From NCBI RefSeq assembly GCF_003570905.1, contig NZ_QXJM01000036.1, positions 34,379 to 98,378 of the forward strand: 64,000 nt of DNA, in the 5' to 3' direction. The position numbers and the translations under genes were made by a program. The stretch is from Cohnella faecalis (GTDB lineage Bacteria > Bacillota > Bacilli > Paenibacillales > Paenibacillaceae). Of this stretch, positions 18,133-28,575 are shown in pieces (position 1 is the stretch's first letter; each line of letters opens with the position of its first letter). The notes beneath the pieces are model-generated. The model saw nothing but the letters and a program-made list of their open reading frames with translations, was not told the origin of the DNA and ran no database searches.

Positions 18133-18522
18133 ATGAGCTCCGAAAAAACGTTAGTCGCGGTTTGCGGCCTGCATATGCGAGGCTATCCGCTCGAAAAACA
18201 ACTGCTGGATCGCGGTGCGATTTTTGTCCGAGAGACGGAAACGGCTCCTAAGTATCGGTTGCTCAAGCTGCCGACGACGCCTGCGAAGCCGGGATTGATC
18301 AAGCGGATTTCGGGCGGCGCGCCGATCGCGGTCGAAGTATGGGAGATGCCCGTCGAAGCGTTTGGTTCCTTCGTCGCTTTAATTCCGGCTCCGCTAGGCA
18401 TTGGAAAGGTCGAGCTGGCCGACGGCTCCGAAGTATGCGGCTTCATTTGCGAAGGGTATGCGTCCGAGCTGGCGGGCGCGGAAGATATTTCGAGCTTGGG
18501 CGGCTGGCGGAATTTGAGATAG
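18133..18522 (+). CDS. Stand-alone C-terminal domain of allophanate hydrolase
   Basis: A 129-residue protein matching the C-terminal domain normally fused to AtzF: VAVCGLHMRGYPLEKQL, ETAPKYRLLKLP, AVEVWEMP, IPAPLGIGKVEL and EDISSLGGWR are all typical. In fused enzymes this domain supports assembly, and in some members decarboxylates the N-carboxycarbamate intermediate. It has its own ribosome binding site (AAAGGCGG) before the ATG and ends the operon. It probably works in trans with the amidase encoded at 16237-17619. Confidence 0.85.
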   Translation: MSSEKTLVAVCGLHMRGYPLEKQLLDRGAIFVRETETAPKYRLLKLPTTPAKPGLIKRISGGAPIAVEVWEMPVEAFGSFVALIPAPLGIGKVELADGSEVCGFICEGYASELAGAEDISSLGGWRNLR

Positions 18523-18584
18523 AGAACGTGGTCGCGAGAAGGCTAGGGGATGTTTAATTCGTTTGTCCGTGCTTATGCCAAGAA

Positions 18585-18610
18585 GTCTGCTCCTTCGAGC
18601 GGGCTTTTTT
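18585..18610 (+). terminator. Terminator of the guanidine operon
   Basis: 8-bp stem GTCTGCTC/GAGCGGGC (two G-U pairs) with a CTTC loop, followed by TTTTTT. Confidence 0.75.
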
Positions 18611-18858
18611 GCATTATTGCGGTTAATGGAAAGAGAAAGATCAAAAAAATACCGGGAGTAGATTTAGAGTATATTTAAGGAAATTCGACAAATAATTACA
18701 AAAAATACTCTATCAAAATCGGGTACCTTCATCTAGGATATTGGGTGCAGTCTATTTTCGTACATTTCTTCAATGATTGGGGGCCGTTGCGTTTGCCGGG
18801 GTGAAGAAAAAAGAAAGTCGGTTTGCCATTAAGAAAATGCGACGAGGAGGTTTGTCTA

Positions 18859-21800
18859 GTGAAAGGACTTATCCGGTTCCTATGCTTGATTACGGCGTTA
18901 TTGCTTATTATTTCAACGGTTCACCCTTCGCTAACATCGGCAGAGTCGGCCAAACCGAACGGGTTTATCATCAAATTGAAGAACAATGCCAATGCGGATG
19001 CTTTTATCTCGAAGAGAAAGCTTCAAGGCAAAAAACCTAAAAAAACAGATTCGTTAAATATTATCTCGGTTGACTTGAGCTACTCGGATTATAAAGAATT
19101 GTTAAAAGATTCCGAGATTGCGTTCGTTGAAAGCGACGCTCCCGTATTCGCCGAATCCAGGGGAAAGGGCGAAAAGCGTCACCCTTTCATCGACAACATG
19201 AAGAAGAGCGATCAGAACGTGCCATGGGGAATCCATTCCATCGGAGCGGACTTATCCAACAGCAAGAATATAGCCGGTAAAAATACGAAAATAGCCATTC
19301 TCGACACAGGAATATCCGCGCATCCCGATCTCAAGGTTGTTGGCGGAATATCCTTTGTGCCTTCAGTTGCCTCCTACTTGGATGACAATGGACATGGTAC
19401 GCACGTTGCGGGAATTGTCGCTGCCAAGGATAACCGTATCGGAGTTCTAGGCGCAGCTCCAGAAGCCGATATTTATTCCGTCAAAGTGTTGGACAAAGAC
19501 GGAGCCGGAACGTACGGTCAGGTTATTCAGGGAATTGAATGGGCGATTCAAAATAAGATGGACGTCATTTCCATGAGCTTTGGAGGAGACCCGTACAGCG
19601 AAGCACTGCACATGGCGGTTAAAGCGGCCACGGACAACGGAATTGTTGTTGTCGCGGCGGCGGGCAATGGCGGTTATGGAGAAGAAACCGAAACGTATCC
19701 CGCCCGCTTTGAAGAGACGATATCTGTAGGTGCCGTAACTAAATCCCACCGGCTGGCCAGCTTTTCCAGCATGGGATCGGAAATCGATCTAGTTGCGCCG
19801 GGTCAGGAAATTGTAAGCACTTCGAAAGACGGCGATTATGTCGTGATGTCGGGCACATCGATGGCGGCTCCCCATGTAACGGGCGCAGTCGCGGCTCTAT
19901 TGTCGAAAAACAAGAAAATGTCCGTGGAGCAGCTTAAAAAGACTCTGTATTCTTCAGCGACACCGCTTGGGTCTGCCAATCAATATGGGCATGGCTTGGT
20001 GAATCTGGCCAAGGCGCTCGGTATTGTAAGATCTGCCATTCCACCGGTTGAGGAGCCTGTCGTTCCTTCCCTTCCGATTGAAGAACCGCCCGTTGTCGAG
20101 CAGCCCCAGACGGGCTTCAACATTAACGCTATCGACGACAAGTTGCTGGCCTTAAGCAATGAATTGCTTGCTCTCAAGGAGGAAGCCGCGCGCGAAGGCA
20201 AGCGGGAGCTGGCGAAGCGTATCGAAGACGACTATCAAGCCTTTCTCTTGAAAAACAAAGAGCTCCATATTCTGCCGATTGAGTTAAGTTCCATTCGCAA
20301 GGAAGATGTCGTTACGAAGTTTGCGAACGAGAACGTTTACTTCAAGCAAAAAGAGCTTGATTTTTCCAAGCTCGAAGAGGCAATGAAAGAAGCCGCGAGC
20401 TCCTATGCCCAGCTTCTGCCGGGCTTCACAGCGGTTTCCGATCAAAGCGATGTCGGCATCTCCGCTTACGATATCGTTGGAAACAATCAGCATATTTATC
20501 CCGGGCAATCCGCGACGGTGTCTTTGAAAGTATCGTCGGCCAAGCCTTCCGTCACAATCGGGGTGATGAATCCGAGCGATACGAAAATAGACGGAACGAT
20601 TTTTTACAACGTCGCCGCGAATGCTGCCGTTAGCTATACGTGGTATAGTTCGAGCTCTACGCCGACCGGGTTGTATAAAATCAAATATTACTACGATTCT
20701 GTTATTACTCCGGACTACTTCTATATTTACGTCGATCCGTTGCCGGCTCCTTCGGCGCCTGGCGGGCTCTCGTCTTCGGCAACATCGAGCAGCTTGACGT
20801 TATACTGGTCCGGCGTTAGCGGCGCGACGTCCTACGACGTTTCACTCAACGGTACGTACCTCGCCAATGTAACCGGCACATCCTATACGTTTAGCAGTCT
20901 CTCGTCAGGCACCGGCTACTCTCTTGGCGTGCGGGCCAAAAACGCCAGCGGGAGCAGCTCTTACTCCACCATTTCGGCAACTACTCTATCTTCTGCCCCG
21001 GGCGCTCCTTCCGGCCTGTCGGCCAGCAGTACGACAAGCAGCATCACATTATCTTGGTCACCGGTAAGCGGAGCTGCATCCTACTCTCTGTATCGGAACG
21101 GATCATTAGTCACGACTACGACTTCAACCTCCTATACCTACTCGGGCTTGGCGGGTGGAACCAGTTACTCGGTTGGCGTCTCGACCAACAACGCAAGCGG
21201 TTCAAGCGCCGTCAGTTCAATGACGGTCTCAACGCAATCGGGCAGCGGCGCACCGGCAGCACCGAGCGGGTTGTCCGCTTCCAGCACGAGCAACAACATA
21301 ACGCTTTCGTGGCTTGCCGTATCAGGCGCGACTTCATACACGCTGCAATTAAACGGTACAACGGTTACGACAACCGCGAGCACCTCTTACACCTTCTCGG
21401 GCTTGGCGGCCAACACGACTTATACCGTAGGAGTGGCGGCAGTCAACGGTTCGGGCTCCAGTCTTTTCTCGACGAGCTCCGTTGCGACAAAGGCCGTCTC
21501 AATGCCGAATTTGACGCTGAACTCGTCCGTTGACGTCGATTTGGCTTCCGGAGCCTATCAAGCTTATGCATTCACCCCAAGCTCTACCGGCACCTACAAA
21601 ATATTTACAGGGCCATATGGAGGAGTCGGAACAAGCAACGATACGGTGCTTGAGCTCTATTCCAATTCCTCTTTAACTAGCTCGATTACCTCCAATGACG
21701 ATTCCAACGGGACGACGTTTTCGGAGATCAATTGGAATCTCACGGGAGGAACAACCTATTACGTGAAGCTTCGGGGCTACGGCTCCACGGCCGTACATGC

Positions 21801-23132
21801 GAGATTGTCAGCAGTAGTGGCGCCGCCTGCTCCAATCACGATGAGTCTTAATGTCGGCTATGATGTCGATTCGGCTTCCGGCACCTATAAGGTGTATAAG
21901 TTTACTCCTTCCAGCAGCGGCCAGTACAAGCTGTTTACCGGCTACTTCGGAGGCACGTCGTCCGGCGGAAGCAACGATACGCTGCTATACGTTTATTCGG
22001 ATGCCAATCTCACTAACCAACTCGCATATAACGACGATTCTAACGGCTCTACCTTTTCGCAAATCGTTATGTCTATGAGCGCGGGAGTATCGTATTACGT
22101 GAAGATTGCCGGATATGGCAGCGGGGCAGTTCACGCGAGGTTAACGGCCAATGCGGTAACGGCTGCGTACGCAATTTTAGCTGGAAACACTCCTACGGAT
22201 GTCGATTTGGCAGCTGGGGTATCACAAACGTATCAATTCACACCGACGGTCTCCGGTCCGTATCTTCTGACTACAGGTCCTTACGGTGGAGCCGCGACGG
22301 GGGCGAACGATACGACGCTCACTTTGTATTCGGATGCGGCTCTGGCTTCTCAGATCGCTTTCGACGACGATTCGAACGGAAGCGGATTTTCCAGATTAAG
22401 CGCAACGCTGTCAGCGGGGGTCACTTATTACCTGAAGCTTGCGCCATACAGCAGCAGTATCGCTGTGCATGCCAGATTGCTGGCCGTTAACGATCATGGC
22501 AACGACTTTGGCAGCGCATATCCAATAAGCCTCGGAAGCTCTACGACCGCTTCCATAAACTATGCGGGGGATGTTGACTTCTTCCGTTTCCAGCCTGCTT
22601 CTAACGGAGTTTATAGTATTGATACGACAGGCGGCACGGATACCGTAGTCGAAGTGTACGATCAAAAGCAAATTCTATTAGGATACAGCGACGATTATTT
22701 GGGGCCGATACTTCTAACGTGACGAGCGAGCTGTACGGCGGGCAAGTCTACTACGTAAAGGTGTTCCACTATGACGAAGCGGGAACAGGCAATTATGGGC
22801 TTAGAGTCGTTCAAAACGACGACAACATAGCCGGAGATACGCTTGTCCTCAACAGTCCTATTACTCGACTTATCAATTATGCGGGCGATCAAGACGTATT
22901 TGTGTTTACTCCAAGCACGACGCGCTCGTACGTCATTAAGACGACCGGAAGTACGGATACGGTTGGCGTGCTGAGCGATTCCAACAATGATCCTTTCGCG
23001 GATAACGACGATTCGACGGATCTTAATTTTTCCATCGCCTATACTCTTACGGCTAATCAAACCTATTACATCCGAGTCAAAGCCTACAACTCGAATTTAT
23101 ATAACGCCTCCTACACCCTAATAGTCCAGTAA
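18859..23132 (+). CDS. Large secreted subtilisin-like protease with FN3 and PPC domains, frameshifted
   Basis: About 1,424 residues after correction. Signal peptide (1-28), an I9-like propeptide (FIIKLKNNANADAF), then an S8 catalytic domain with D149 (AILDTGIS), H179 (GHGTHVAGI), N270 and S334 (SGTSMAAPH). A Pro-rich linker and a charged helical region follow, then three fibronectin type III-like repeats (about 20,745-21,495) and at least four bacterial pre-peptidase C-terminal-like repeats (DVDLASG...YAFTP...TYYVKL). The frame breaks at 22701-22704, where one more G in the GGGG run joins YSDDYLG to ADTSNVTSELYGG and restores the last two repeats. GAGGAGG (18844-18850) selects the GTG at 18859. 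It is followed after 14 bases by another secreted-protein gene, a likely operon. Confidence 0.88.
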
Positions 23133-23146
23133 AGGAAAGTGATGAT

Positions 23147-24634
23147 ATGGTGAACAATCGATTCGTTAAAGCTCTGTTATGCACGCTGATCGCCTGTTTA
23201 ATCTTTACTGCCGGCAGCGTTATGGCCGAACCGGGCCAAGAGCAGGGACAGGCTGGTTCTCCGGTCGTCGAGGCTTCAATTAACCATAACCAGCCTTCGG
23301 CGACGAGATACGAGGTACAGGATGGAAAAATATCGAAAGAATACACGGATTATAAGGATGGCTCCAAAGAAATTACCAGTTACGTCTATCTGCCTGACGG
23401 ATCGGTTGTAAAAAGCACGGAGACGATTGCTTCCGATCAGCCTGCAGTACCCGATAACGGTGTAACTATGCAGGGAGAACCGCAAGATGTCTATATTTAT
23501 GACCAAAGCATTAAGGATAAAATCAGTGCCGTATCGACTGCATACGACCTGGCGGAGTCCGAATATCAGCGGGGAGTTCGCACATTGGCCGAGAAAAACG
23601 CCATACAGAACGAGCTCCATTTTCAAGCCGACCTCGCCAGAGCCGACTATATCATAATGAACCCGAATTCGGCCTACGCGAAGATCAAGCTCGGAGGAAG
23701 CAGCAAGAGCTTTCCGCTGAGCCGCAACTTATCTTATAATGCAAGCAGTCCGATGACCGGATTGGATGTTCTCGTTATTCAAAGAGCTTTGCAGTTAAAC
23801 GATTTAATCGAATTGCCGGACAATTTGAATTACGGCGTATACGGACCAGAGGTTGAAGACGCGGTCAGAACCTATCAAAGTTTATCCGGGAACACTCCTG
23901 ACGGAATCGTAGGCTCTCAAACCTACGCATCGATATTCGCGACTACTTCAAACGGAGTAAGAAATTTATGGAACTTAAATCAGATCAACATTTTTAGACT
24001 GAAGCATGCATTAGTCCAGCAAGCGTCGGTCTATCAAATCCAAGCCAATGCGGGCATGCCTCCTTGCAACTCCGATAAAACTTCCGGGATTTGCAAAGAG
24101 ATATATGTGCCTAACGGAGGGAGGCTCGGCGGCGCCGGGTATGCGGATATTGTAGATACGAACAGACGTTACGTCTGGGAGGTCAAGCCGGATAACGGCA
24201 GATGGGATGAAAACTCCTCCATCAATCGAGGCGGTGCCGCTCAGCTTGAGAAGTATATCATCGCGAGCGGGAATACCCAGAGGTCTTATTTTCCGTTAAT
24301 TACGGGCTATGCAATTGCTCCATTCTCTGTCAACTGGTCGGCTACGGAATACATTTCCGTTCGTGCGGGAAGAACCGTCGGTCCCAAAGCGCAGTTCCAA
24401 AGCGGTATGATTTATTACAAAACGAACGTTAAGACGAAGAGACAGCCGGTAACGGCCCCAAGTCCGAAAGAGTCCAGACAGAAACAAACGGCTCCCGATG
24501 CCCAAACGCTGGCCGTATCGGCAGGCGCTGTCGCGGCAGGCTACGGAGCTTACCGGGTTGGCAAATTTATTATCGGAGTCCTCCTGATTCCGGAAACCGG
24601 TCCGCTAGGCGTAGCTATCATTCTGGCGCCGTAA
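23147..24634 (+). CDS. Secreted protein with peptidoglycan-binding domain and PD-(D/E)XK-like core (candidate toxin)
   Basis: A 495-residue exported protein with signal peptide (about 1-27). A PG_binding_1-like domain lies around residues 200-265 (VLVIQRALQLNDL...YGPEVEDAVRTYQSLSGNTPDGIVGSQTY). Near residues 325-375 the pattern GGAGYADIVD...YVWEVKPD...AAQLEKYI has the Asp and E-x-K spacing of restriction-endonuclease-fold nucleases found in polymorphic toxins. The C-terminus ends in a Gly-rich hydrophobic stretch. My reading, a wall-anchored or contact-delivered nuclease, is inference; a structural domain is equally possible. It lies directly behind the large protease, which might process it. 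Confidence 0.6.
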   Translation: MVNNRFVKALLCTLIACLIFTAGSVMAEPGQEQGQAGSPVVEASINHNQPSATRYEVQDGKISKEYTDYKDGSKEITSYVYLPDGSVVKSTETIASDQPAVPDNGVTMQGEPQDVYIYDQSIKDKISAVSTAYDLAESEYQRGVRTLAEKNAIQNELHFQADLARADYIIMNPNSAYAKIKLGGSSKSFPLSRNLSYNASSPMTGLDVLVIQRALQLNDLIELPDNLNYGVYGPEVEDAVRTYQSLSGNTPDGIVGSQTYASIFATTSNGVRNLWNLNQINIFRLKHALVQQASVYQIQANAGMPPCNSDKTSGICKEIYVPNGGRLGGAGYADIVDTNRRYVWEVKPDNGRWDENSSINRGGAAQLEKYIIASGNTQRSYFPLITGYAIAPFSVNWSATEYISVRAGRTVGPKAQFQSGMIYYKTNVKTKRQPVTAPSPKESRQKQTAPDAQTLAVSAGAVAAGYGAYRVGKFIIGVLLIPETGPLGVAIILAP

Positions 24635-24660
24635 CGTATTGTTCCGAACGCTATGAAAAG

Positions 24661-24703
24661 GCCTCGCAGCTCCAAGCGTCAATGTGGAGTGCGAGGCTTT
24701 TTT
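24661..24703. terminator. Bidirectional terminator between convergent genes
   Basis: Stem GCCTCGCA-CTCCA/TGGAG-TGCGAGGC (24661-24697) followed on the plus strand by TTTTTT and preceded by AAAAG, so it can serve both the secreted-protein gene and the minus-strand gene ending at 24712. Confidence 0.8.
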
Positions 24704-24711
24704 CTCTTCCG

Positions 24712-25593
24712 CTATTCGACCAATCTAAGCAAATAACCTTCCTCGAATTTCAGAGGCTCGTTCTTTCCCGTATCGGGAGGGAATAAAGGGGCAAGAAACG
24801 CCCGCAAGTCTCGAAGGCTGTCGTCGGAATAATGATTGATGTTTTCGGTAAGCCGCAGGAGCAAGCCGGAGCCAGGGGGCTCGACGACTTCGCAAGGGGC
24901 GTGCGAGCGAACGAATTCCGGTCCTCCGAGCCGGGCAATATGATTGTCGTTCAAATAGTTCAGCCAGAAATATCCTCCGATAAAATCAAGGTAACCGGGC
25001 TTCAGCGAGGTGTTTATCCGATGGTAATTTTCGAACGCCGATCCTCCGCCGACGAAAGCGGAGGAGGTTTCGTACGTGACGTACCCCATTACTCCGCCGA
25101 TGCTCTGAAGGGTTCTTCGAAAAATTCCGACAAAAGTATCCTGAATATTTAACGGAATCGAGCCTTGGAATAGTCTGTCGTTTAAGGCAAGGCTGAGGCC
25201 GTTCGGAAAAATAAATTTCCGTTGAGCTTCCGGAGCGTAATCGACGGCATGGTTGCACATGATAGCGAGCGAAAAATCGGGCGGATAATGTTTGATCTCG
25301 TCCTCGTCGCCGAAGGGATCCTCGTCCATCTTATAGCTGTCTCGAATTTCGACAAAACGAACCTCTCCCTTCAGCAGCAGCTCGAACATTTTTTTTACGC
25401 TTTTGTCGTCGAGCACCGATCTTAGGGAACGCCCGTTCATTTTCTCGATTTCGACGACCAGTTCGGCGGCCGTGTAGGTTAAAAATTCGGCAAATATGGT
25501 TTTTAACAAAAAAATAAGCGGTTCGCCTTTATCGTTTAATGTGTCGTAGGTCGTCACGTTCATGACTATCGCTTTTGAAAAGCTGTAGTGCAA
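24712..25593 (-). CDS. Unknown protein resembling DUF3396-type immunity proteins
   Basis: A 293-residue soluble protein without signal peptide or membrane segment. The C-terminal half has a pattern (YFWLNYLND...ARLGGPEFV...SGLLLRLTEN...LRDLRAFLAPLFPP) that recalls the type VI immunity family DUF3396. I am not certain of this. It starts at TTG 25593, with AGGAGG about 7 bases upstream (GAGGAGGGAAACCGTTG). It is convergent with the candidate toxin gene at 23147, which makes an immunity role attractive but unproven, since immunity genes are more often codirectional. Confidence 0.5.
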   Translation of the reverse strand: MHYSFSKAIVMNVTTYDTLNDKGEPLIFLLKTIFAEFLTYTAAELVVEIEKMNGRSLRSVLDDKSVKKMFELLLKGEVRFVEIRDSYKMDEDPFGDEDEIKHYPPDFSLAIMCNHAVDYAPEAQRKFIFPNGLSLALNDRLFQGSIPLNIQDTFVGIFRRTLQSIGGVMGYVTYETSSAFVGGGSAFENYHRINTSLKPGYLDFIGGYFWLNYLNDNHIARLGGPEFVRSHAPCEVVEPPGSGLLLRLTENINHYSDDSLRDLRAFLAPLFPPDTGKNEPLKFEEGYLLRLVE

Positions 25594-25615
25594 CGGTTTC
25601 CCTCCTCTAAAACTG

Positions 25616-26128
25616 TTATTTTGAATTATAATCGATTGAAATTAACCCGGATTCGCCTTCTCTTCTGTGAAAAAAAATATCGATCTTCGAACCCGATGAC
25701 AGTTCAACGAGATATCCCTTATTTTCGTACCTATAATTTTGGATTTTCCCTGTATCTTTCAGCGTTTGTAACTCTTTCTGATAATAGGATTTAAAGCCAT
25801 TAACATTCACATAGGTTAAATAAAACGGAGAACAGCCATCTTCTTTTCCTTTAAATACAGTTCGTTCGGGAAGAGGGATGGATAGGCTTTTCAGTTCTTC
25901 TATGTCTGCGCATTTGAAAGCTTTGCTGGGGAACAAGTAGCTTTTTACATAGTTATTAAATTCCAAATTCCAAAAGTAAAATTGAAATAAAATAAGGACC
26001 GGTACCGATATGCTCAAAAAAACTTTGACAGCCCGTTTCCCTTTTTTTAACATAATAATTACAAATAGAATAATTAGACCTATAATCATTAAGAAAGTGT
26101 AAGGCATATATAACAAATTCCCAGCCAA
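25616..26128 (-). CDS. Small membrane protein of unknown function
   Basis: A 170-residue protein with two predicted membrane helices near the N-terminus (about residues 8-25 and 35-53) and an outward or inward soluble domain of about 115 residues containing two Cys (FKCADIEEL, EDGCSPFYL). I chose the TTG at 26128 because GAGAGG lies 8 bases upstream; the frame is open to 26170. The gene is clearly more AT-rich than its neighbours, suggesting recent transfer. It lies 22 bases upstream of the DUF3396-like gene on the same strand, probably cotranscribed. Confidence 0.6.
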   Translation of the reverse strand: MAGNLLYMPYTFLMIIGLIILFVIIMLKKGKRAVKVFLSISVPVLILFQFYFWNLEFNNYVKSYLFPSKAFKCADIEELKSLSIPLPERTVFKGKEDGCSPFYLTYVNVNGFKSYYQKELQTLKDTGKIQNYRYENKGYLVELSSGSKIDIFFHRREGESGLISIDYNSK

Positions 26129-26242
26129 AAAATCATCCTCTCGAAAAAATTCCTTTGCTCTAGGATTCAACGAAGCGCCTCGGGATTCCTTCCAGGCTAT
26201 GTTTCTTGCGCAAAAATCGAGCTAAGAGTGCAGGAGGGTTCC

Positions 26243-27364
26243 ATGCTTATTTTTTTGGAAGGCCTGCCCGGAGTCGGCAAATCGACTAATACCGGCTTGC
26301 TGTATCGCCAATTTGAACGCAATGGATTCGCGACAAGTTGGGTGCATGAATTTGACCGTCCGCATCCCGTCTTGTTTTTTCATGAAGCGTGCTTGAAGAA
26401 GGATGAATATCGAAGCTGGAAGCATCGGCATGGCGGGGAGCTTACGGTACTGGACGAAATGGTTCGGTTCCGCGACGTAACTGTCGGAATCGATCTTCTT
26501 GAGCTTGAGTGGAATTATTCGGATAGGGTCTCTGAAACGGCATTCGCAGAGCTTCGGGAAAAAGACGTATGGAATTTTTCGCTTGAAGAATACATGGACG
26601 TTGCATTGGAAAAGTGGAGGAGCTTTGCCGAGAAGCTAGCGGAAAAACCGGAGCAAGTCGTTCTGCTCGACAGCTGTATTTTTCAATATCAGATTTTTAG
26701 CTTCCAATTGGAGAACGCTCCGGCTGAGGAGCTTAATCGCTTTGTGCAAGCGTTATGGGATATTGTGTCTCCGCTTCAGCCCCGTTTGGTCTATTTGTAT
26801 CGCAATTCCGTAGCCGATGCGATCGACCATCTGAGGGCGGCGCGGGGAGCACGGTTTTTTCGGCATATTTGGGAGAGGGACCGATCCAGACCTTACTATA
26901 AGGCGCGGGCGGATAGCGTTGAAACCTATTTCGAGTTTTTGAATGATTATAACCGGACCGCGCAAGAGTTGTTCGAAAAAGCGCCTTGTCCCAAGCTAGG
27001 GATCGAAGTGACGGCTGGGGACTGGAAGGAATACGAGCGGCGGTTGCTTGCTTTTTTCGATCTGACGCCTATTTCGGATTTGCAAGAGGAGTTTGAGGGA
27101 GGGGAGTTTTTCAACGATGCTCTGGGAATTTCCCTTCAAATAAAGCAGGTTGAAGGGGCGTGGCTTCTGACAGACCCAGAAGGCAACGAACGCCAACTGC
27201 ATCCGCGATCCTCCAAGGAATTTTATATCCGCGATTTACCGGTTCTGCTCGATACGAGCGTGAAAAATCAAATAGTCATAAGCGGCGCCAGCCTTAACAA
27301 TCGTTGGACGGAGACGGGGCTGGTTTTTGCGAAGAACCGCGACTGGAAACCTCGGGGACAGTGA
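26243..27364 (+). CDS. P-loop nucleotide kinase-like protein
   Basis: A 373-residue protein that starts with a P-loop, FLEGLPGVGKST (residues 4-15). VVLLDSCIFQYQ (about 137-148) resembles the Walker B/lid region of deoxynucleoside or thymidylate kinase-like proteins, and RLVYLYR precedes a lid-like Arg-rich stretch. A distinct C-terminal domain (about 285-373) has ALGISLQIKQVEGAWLLTD and resembles no family I recognise. The ATG at 26243 follows AGGAGGG. The TGA stop lies inside the first unit of the repeat array that follows. Its substrate is unknown. Confidence 0.7.
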   Translation: MLIFLEGLPGVGKSTNTGLLYRQFERNGFATSWVHEFDRPHPVLFFHEACLKKDEYRSWKHRHGGELTVLDEMVRFRDVTVGIDLLELEWNYSDRVSETAFAELREKDVWNFSLEEYMDVALEKWRSFAEKLAEKPEQVVLLDSCIFQYQIFSFQLENAPAEELNRFVQALWDIVSPLQPRLVYLYRNSVADAIDHLRAARGARFFRHIWERDRSRPYYKARADSVETYFEFLNDYNRTAQELFEKAPCPKLGIEVTAGDWKEYERRLLAFFDLTPISDLQEEFEGGEFFNDALGISLQIKQVEGAWLLTDPEGNERQLHPRSSKEFYIRDLPVLLDTSVKNQIVISGASLNNRWTETGLVFAKNRDWKPRGQ

Positions 27365-28236
27365 CGCAAACGAACACAATTCCGCCGCGTCGCCCGGAAA
27401 CTGCGTGAGAAGTGACGCAACCGAACACAATTCGGCGACGTCGCCCCGGAAACCGCGTGAGAAGTGACGCAACTGAGCACAATTCCGTCATGTAGCCGGG
27501 AAACCGCGTGAGAAGTGACGCAACCGAACACAATTCCGCCGCGTCGCCCCGGACACCACGTGAGATGTGACGCAACCGAACACAATTCGGCGATGTCGCC
27601 CCGGAAACCGCGTGAGATGTGGCGCAACTGAGCACAATTCCGCCGCGTCGCCCCGGAAACCGCGTGAGAAGTGACGCAATTGAGCACAATTCCGTCATGT
27701 AGCCGGGAAACCGCGTGAGAAGTGACGCAACCGAACACAATTCCGCCGCGTCACCCGGACACCGCGTGAGATGTGACGCAAAAGAACACAATTCCGCCGC
27801 GTCGCCCGGAAACTGCGTGAGAAGTGACGCAAACGAACACAATTCCGCCGCGTCGCCCCGGAAACCGCGTGAGAAGTGACGCAACCGAACACAATTCCGC
27901 CGCGTCACCCGGACACCGCGTGAGATGTGACGCAAAAGAACACAATTCCGCCACGCCGCCCCGGACACCACGTGAGATGTGACGCAACCGAACACAATTC
28001 CGCCGCGTCGCCCCGGAAACCGCGTGAGATGTGACGCAACGGAGCACAATTCCGCGACGTCGCCCCGGAAACCGCGTGAGAAGTGACGCAACTGAGCACA
28101 ATTCCGCGACGTCGCCCCGGAAACCGCGTGAGAAGTGACGCAATTGAGCACAATTCCGTCATGTAGCCGGGAAACCGCGTGAGAAGTGACGCAAACGAAC
28201 ACAATTTCACCACATCGCCAGGAAAGCTCTGGAGAT
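27361..28236. repeat. 51/52-bp tandem repeat array 3 (17 units)
   Basis: GTGACGCAA (one GTGGCGCAA) starts units at 27361, 27412, 27464, 27515, 27567, 27619, 27671, 27722, 27773, 27824, 27876, 27927, 27979, 28031, 28083, 28135 and 28186. Units with CGCCCCGG are 52 bp; those with CGCCCGG, CACCCGG or TAGCCGGG are 51 bp. The most frequent core is GAACACAATTCCGCCGCGTC. The first unit supplies the TGA stop of the kinase-like gene. The last unit decays after 28206. The CACAA-TCCG core is shared with array 1. Confidence 0.95.
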
Positions 28237-28575
28237 GTGGTGCTTTTAGTTACAAACCTAGTTGGTTTAAGGAGCTTTGTACGTGGTGATCGTGCTAGTT
28301 GTTTCTTGAGTTGAGCAAACGTATTCGACCGTGCTCTACATTTCAATACGAAAAAAGGGCCGAGAGGGAATGGATCCCGCTCAACCCCTCGCCACACACC
28401 GTGATTCGCTGCTCCACACCCCGCCATTCTGCGAACCGCTGCTCAGCCGACTGCATTTTGCGAACCGCTGCTCAACCGACTGCCATTTCGCGCCCCGCTA
28501 CTTCACAAACAGCTTCCTTTCTGACTCGCGTCCCGCCACTTCACAAACAGCTTCCCTTCCGACTCGCGCCTAGCC
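28237..28575. other. Noncoding stretch with short imperfect repeats
   Basis: No gene seen. It contains two diverged copies of CGAACCGCTGCTC-CCGACTG (about 28435-28485) and two of CACAAACAGCTTCC-TTC (about 28505 and 28543). Its base composition is unlike the flanking genes. Confidence 0.5.

Noticed and set aside
18760..18858. A cyclic-di-GMP (GEMM) riboswitch before the subtilase
   Set aside because: GCGTTTGCCGGGG looked suggestive, but the paired GEMM core and tetraloop receptor are absent.
27294..28427. Long minus-strand frames over array 3
   Set aside because: They consist only of translated repeat units and lack start signals. The 52-bp units would break any fixed frame; several frames are open by chance of composition.
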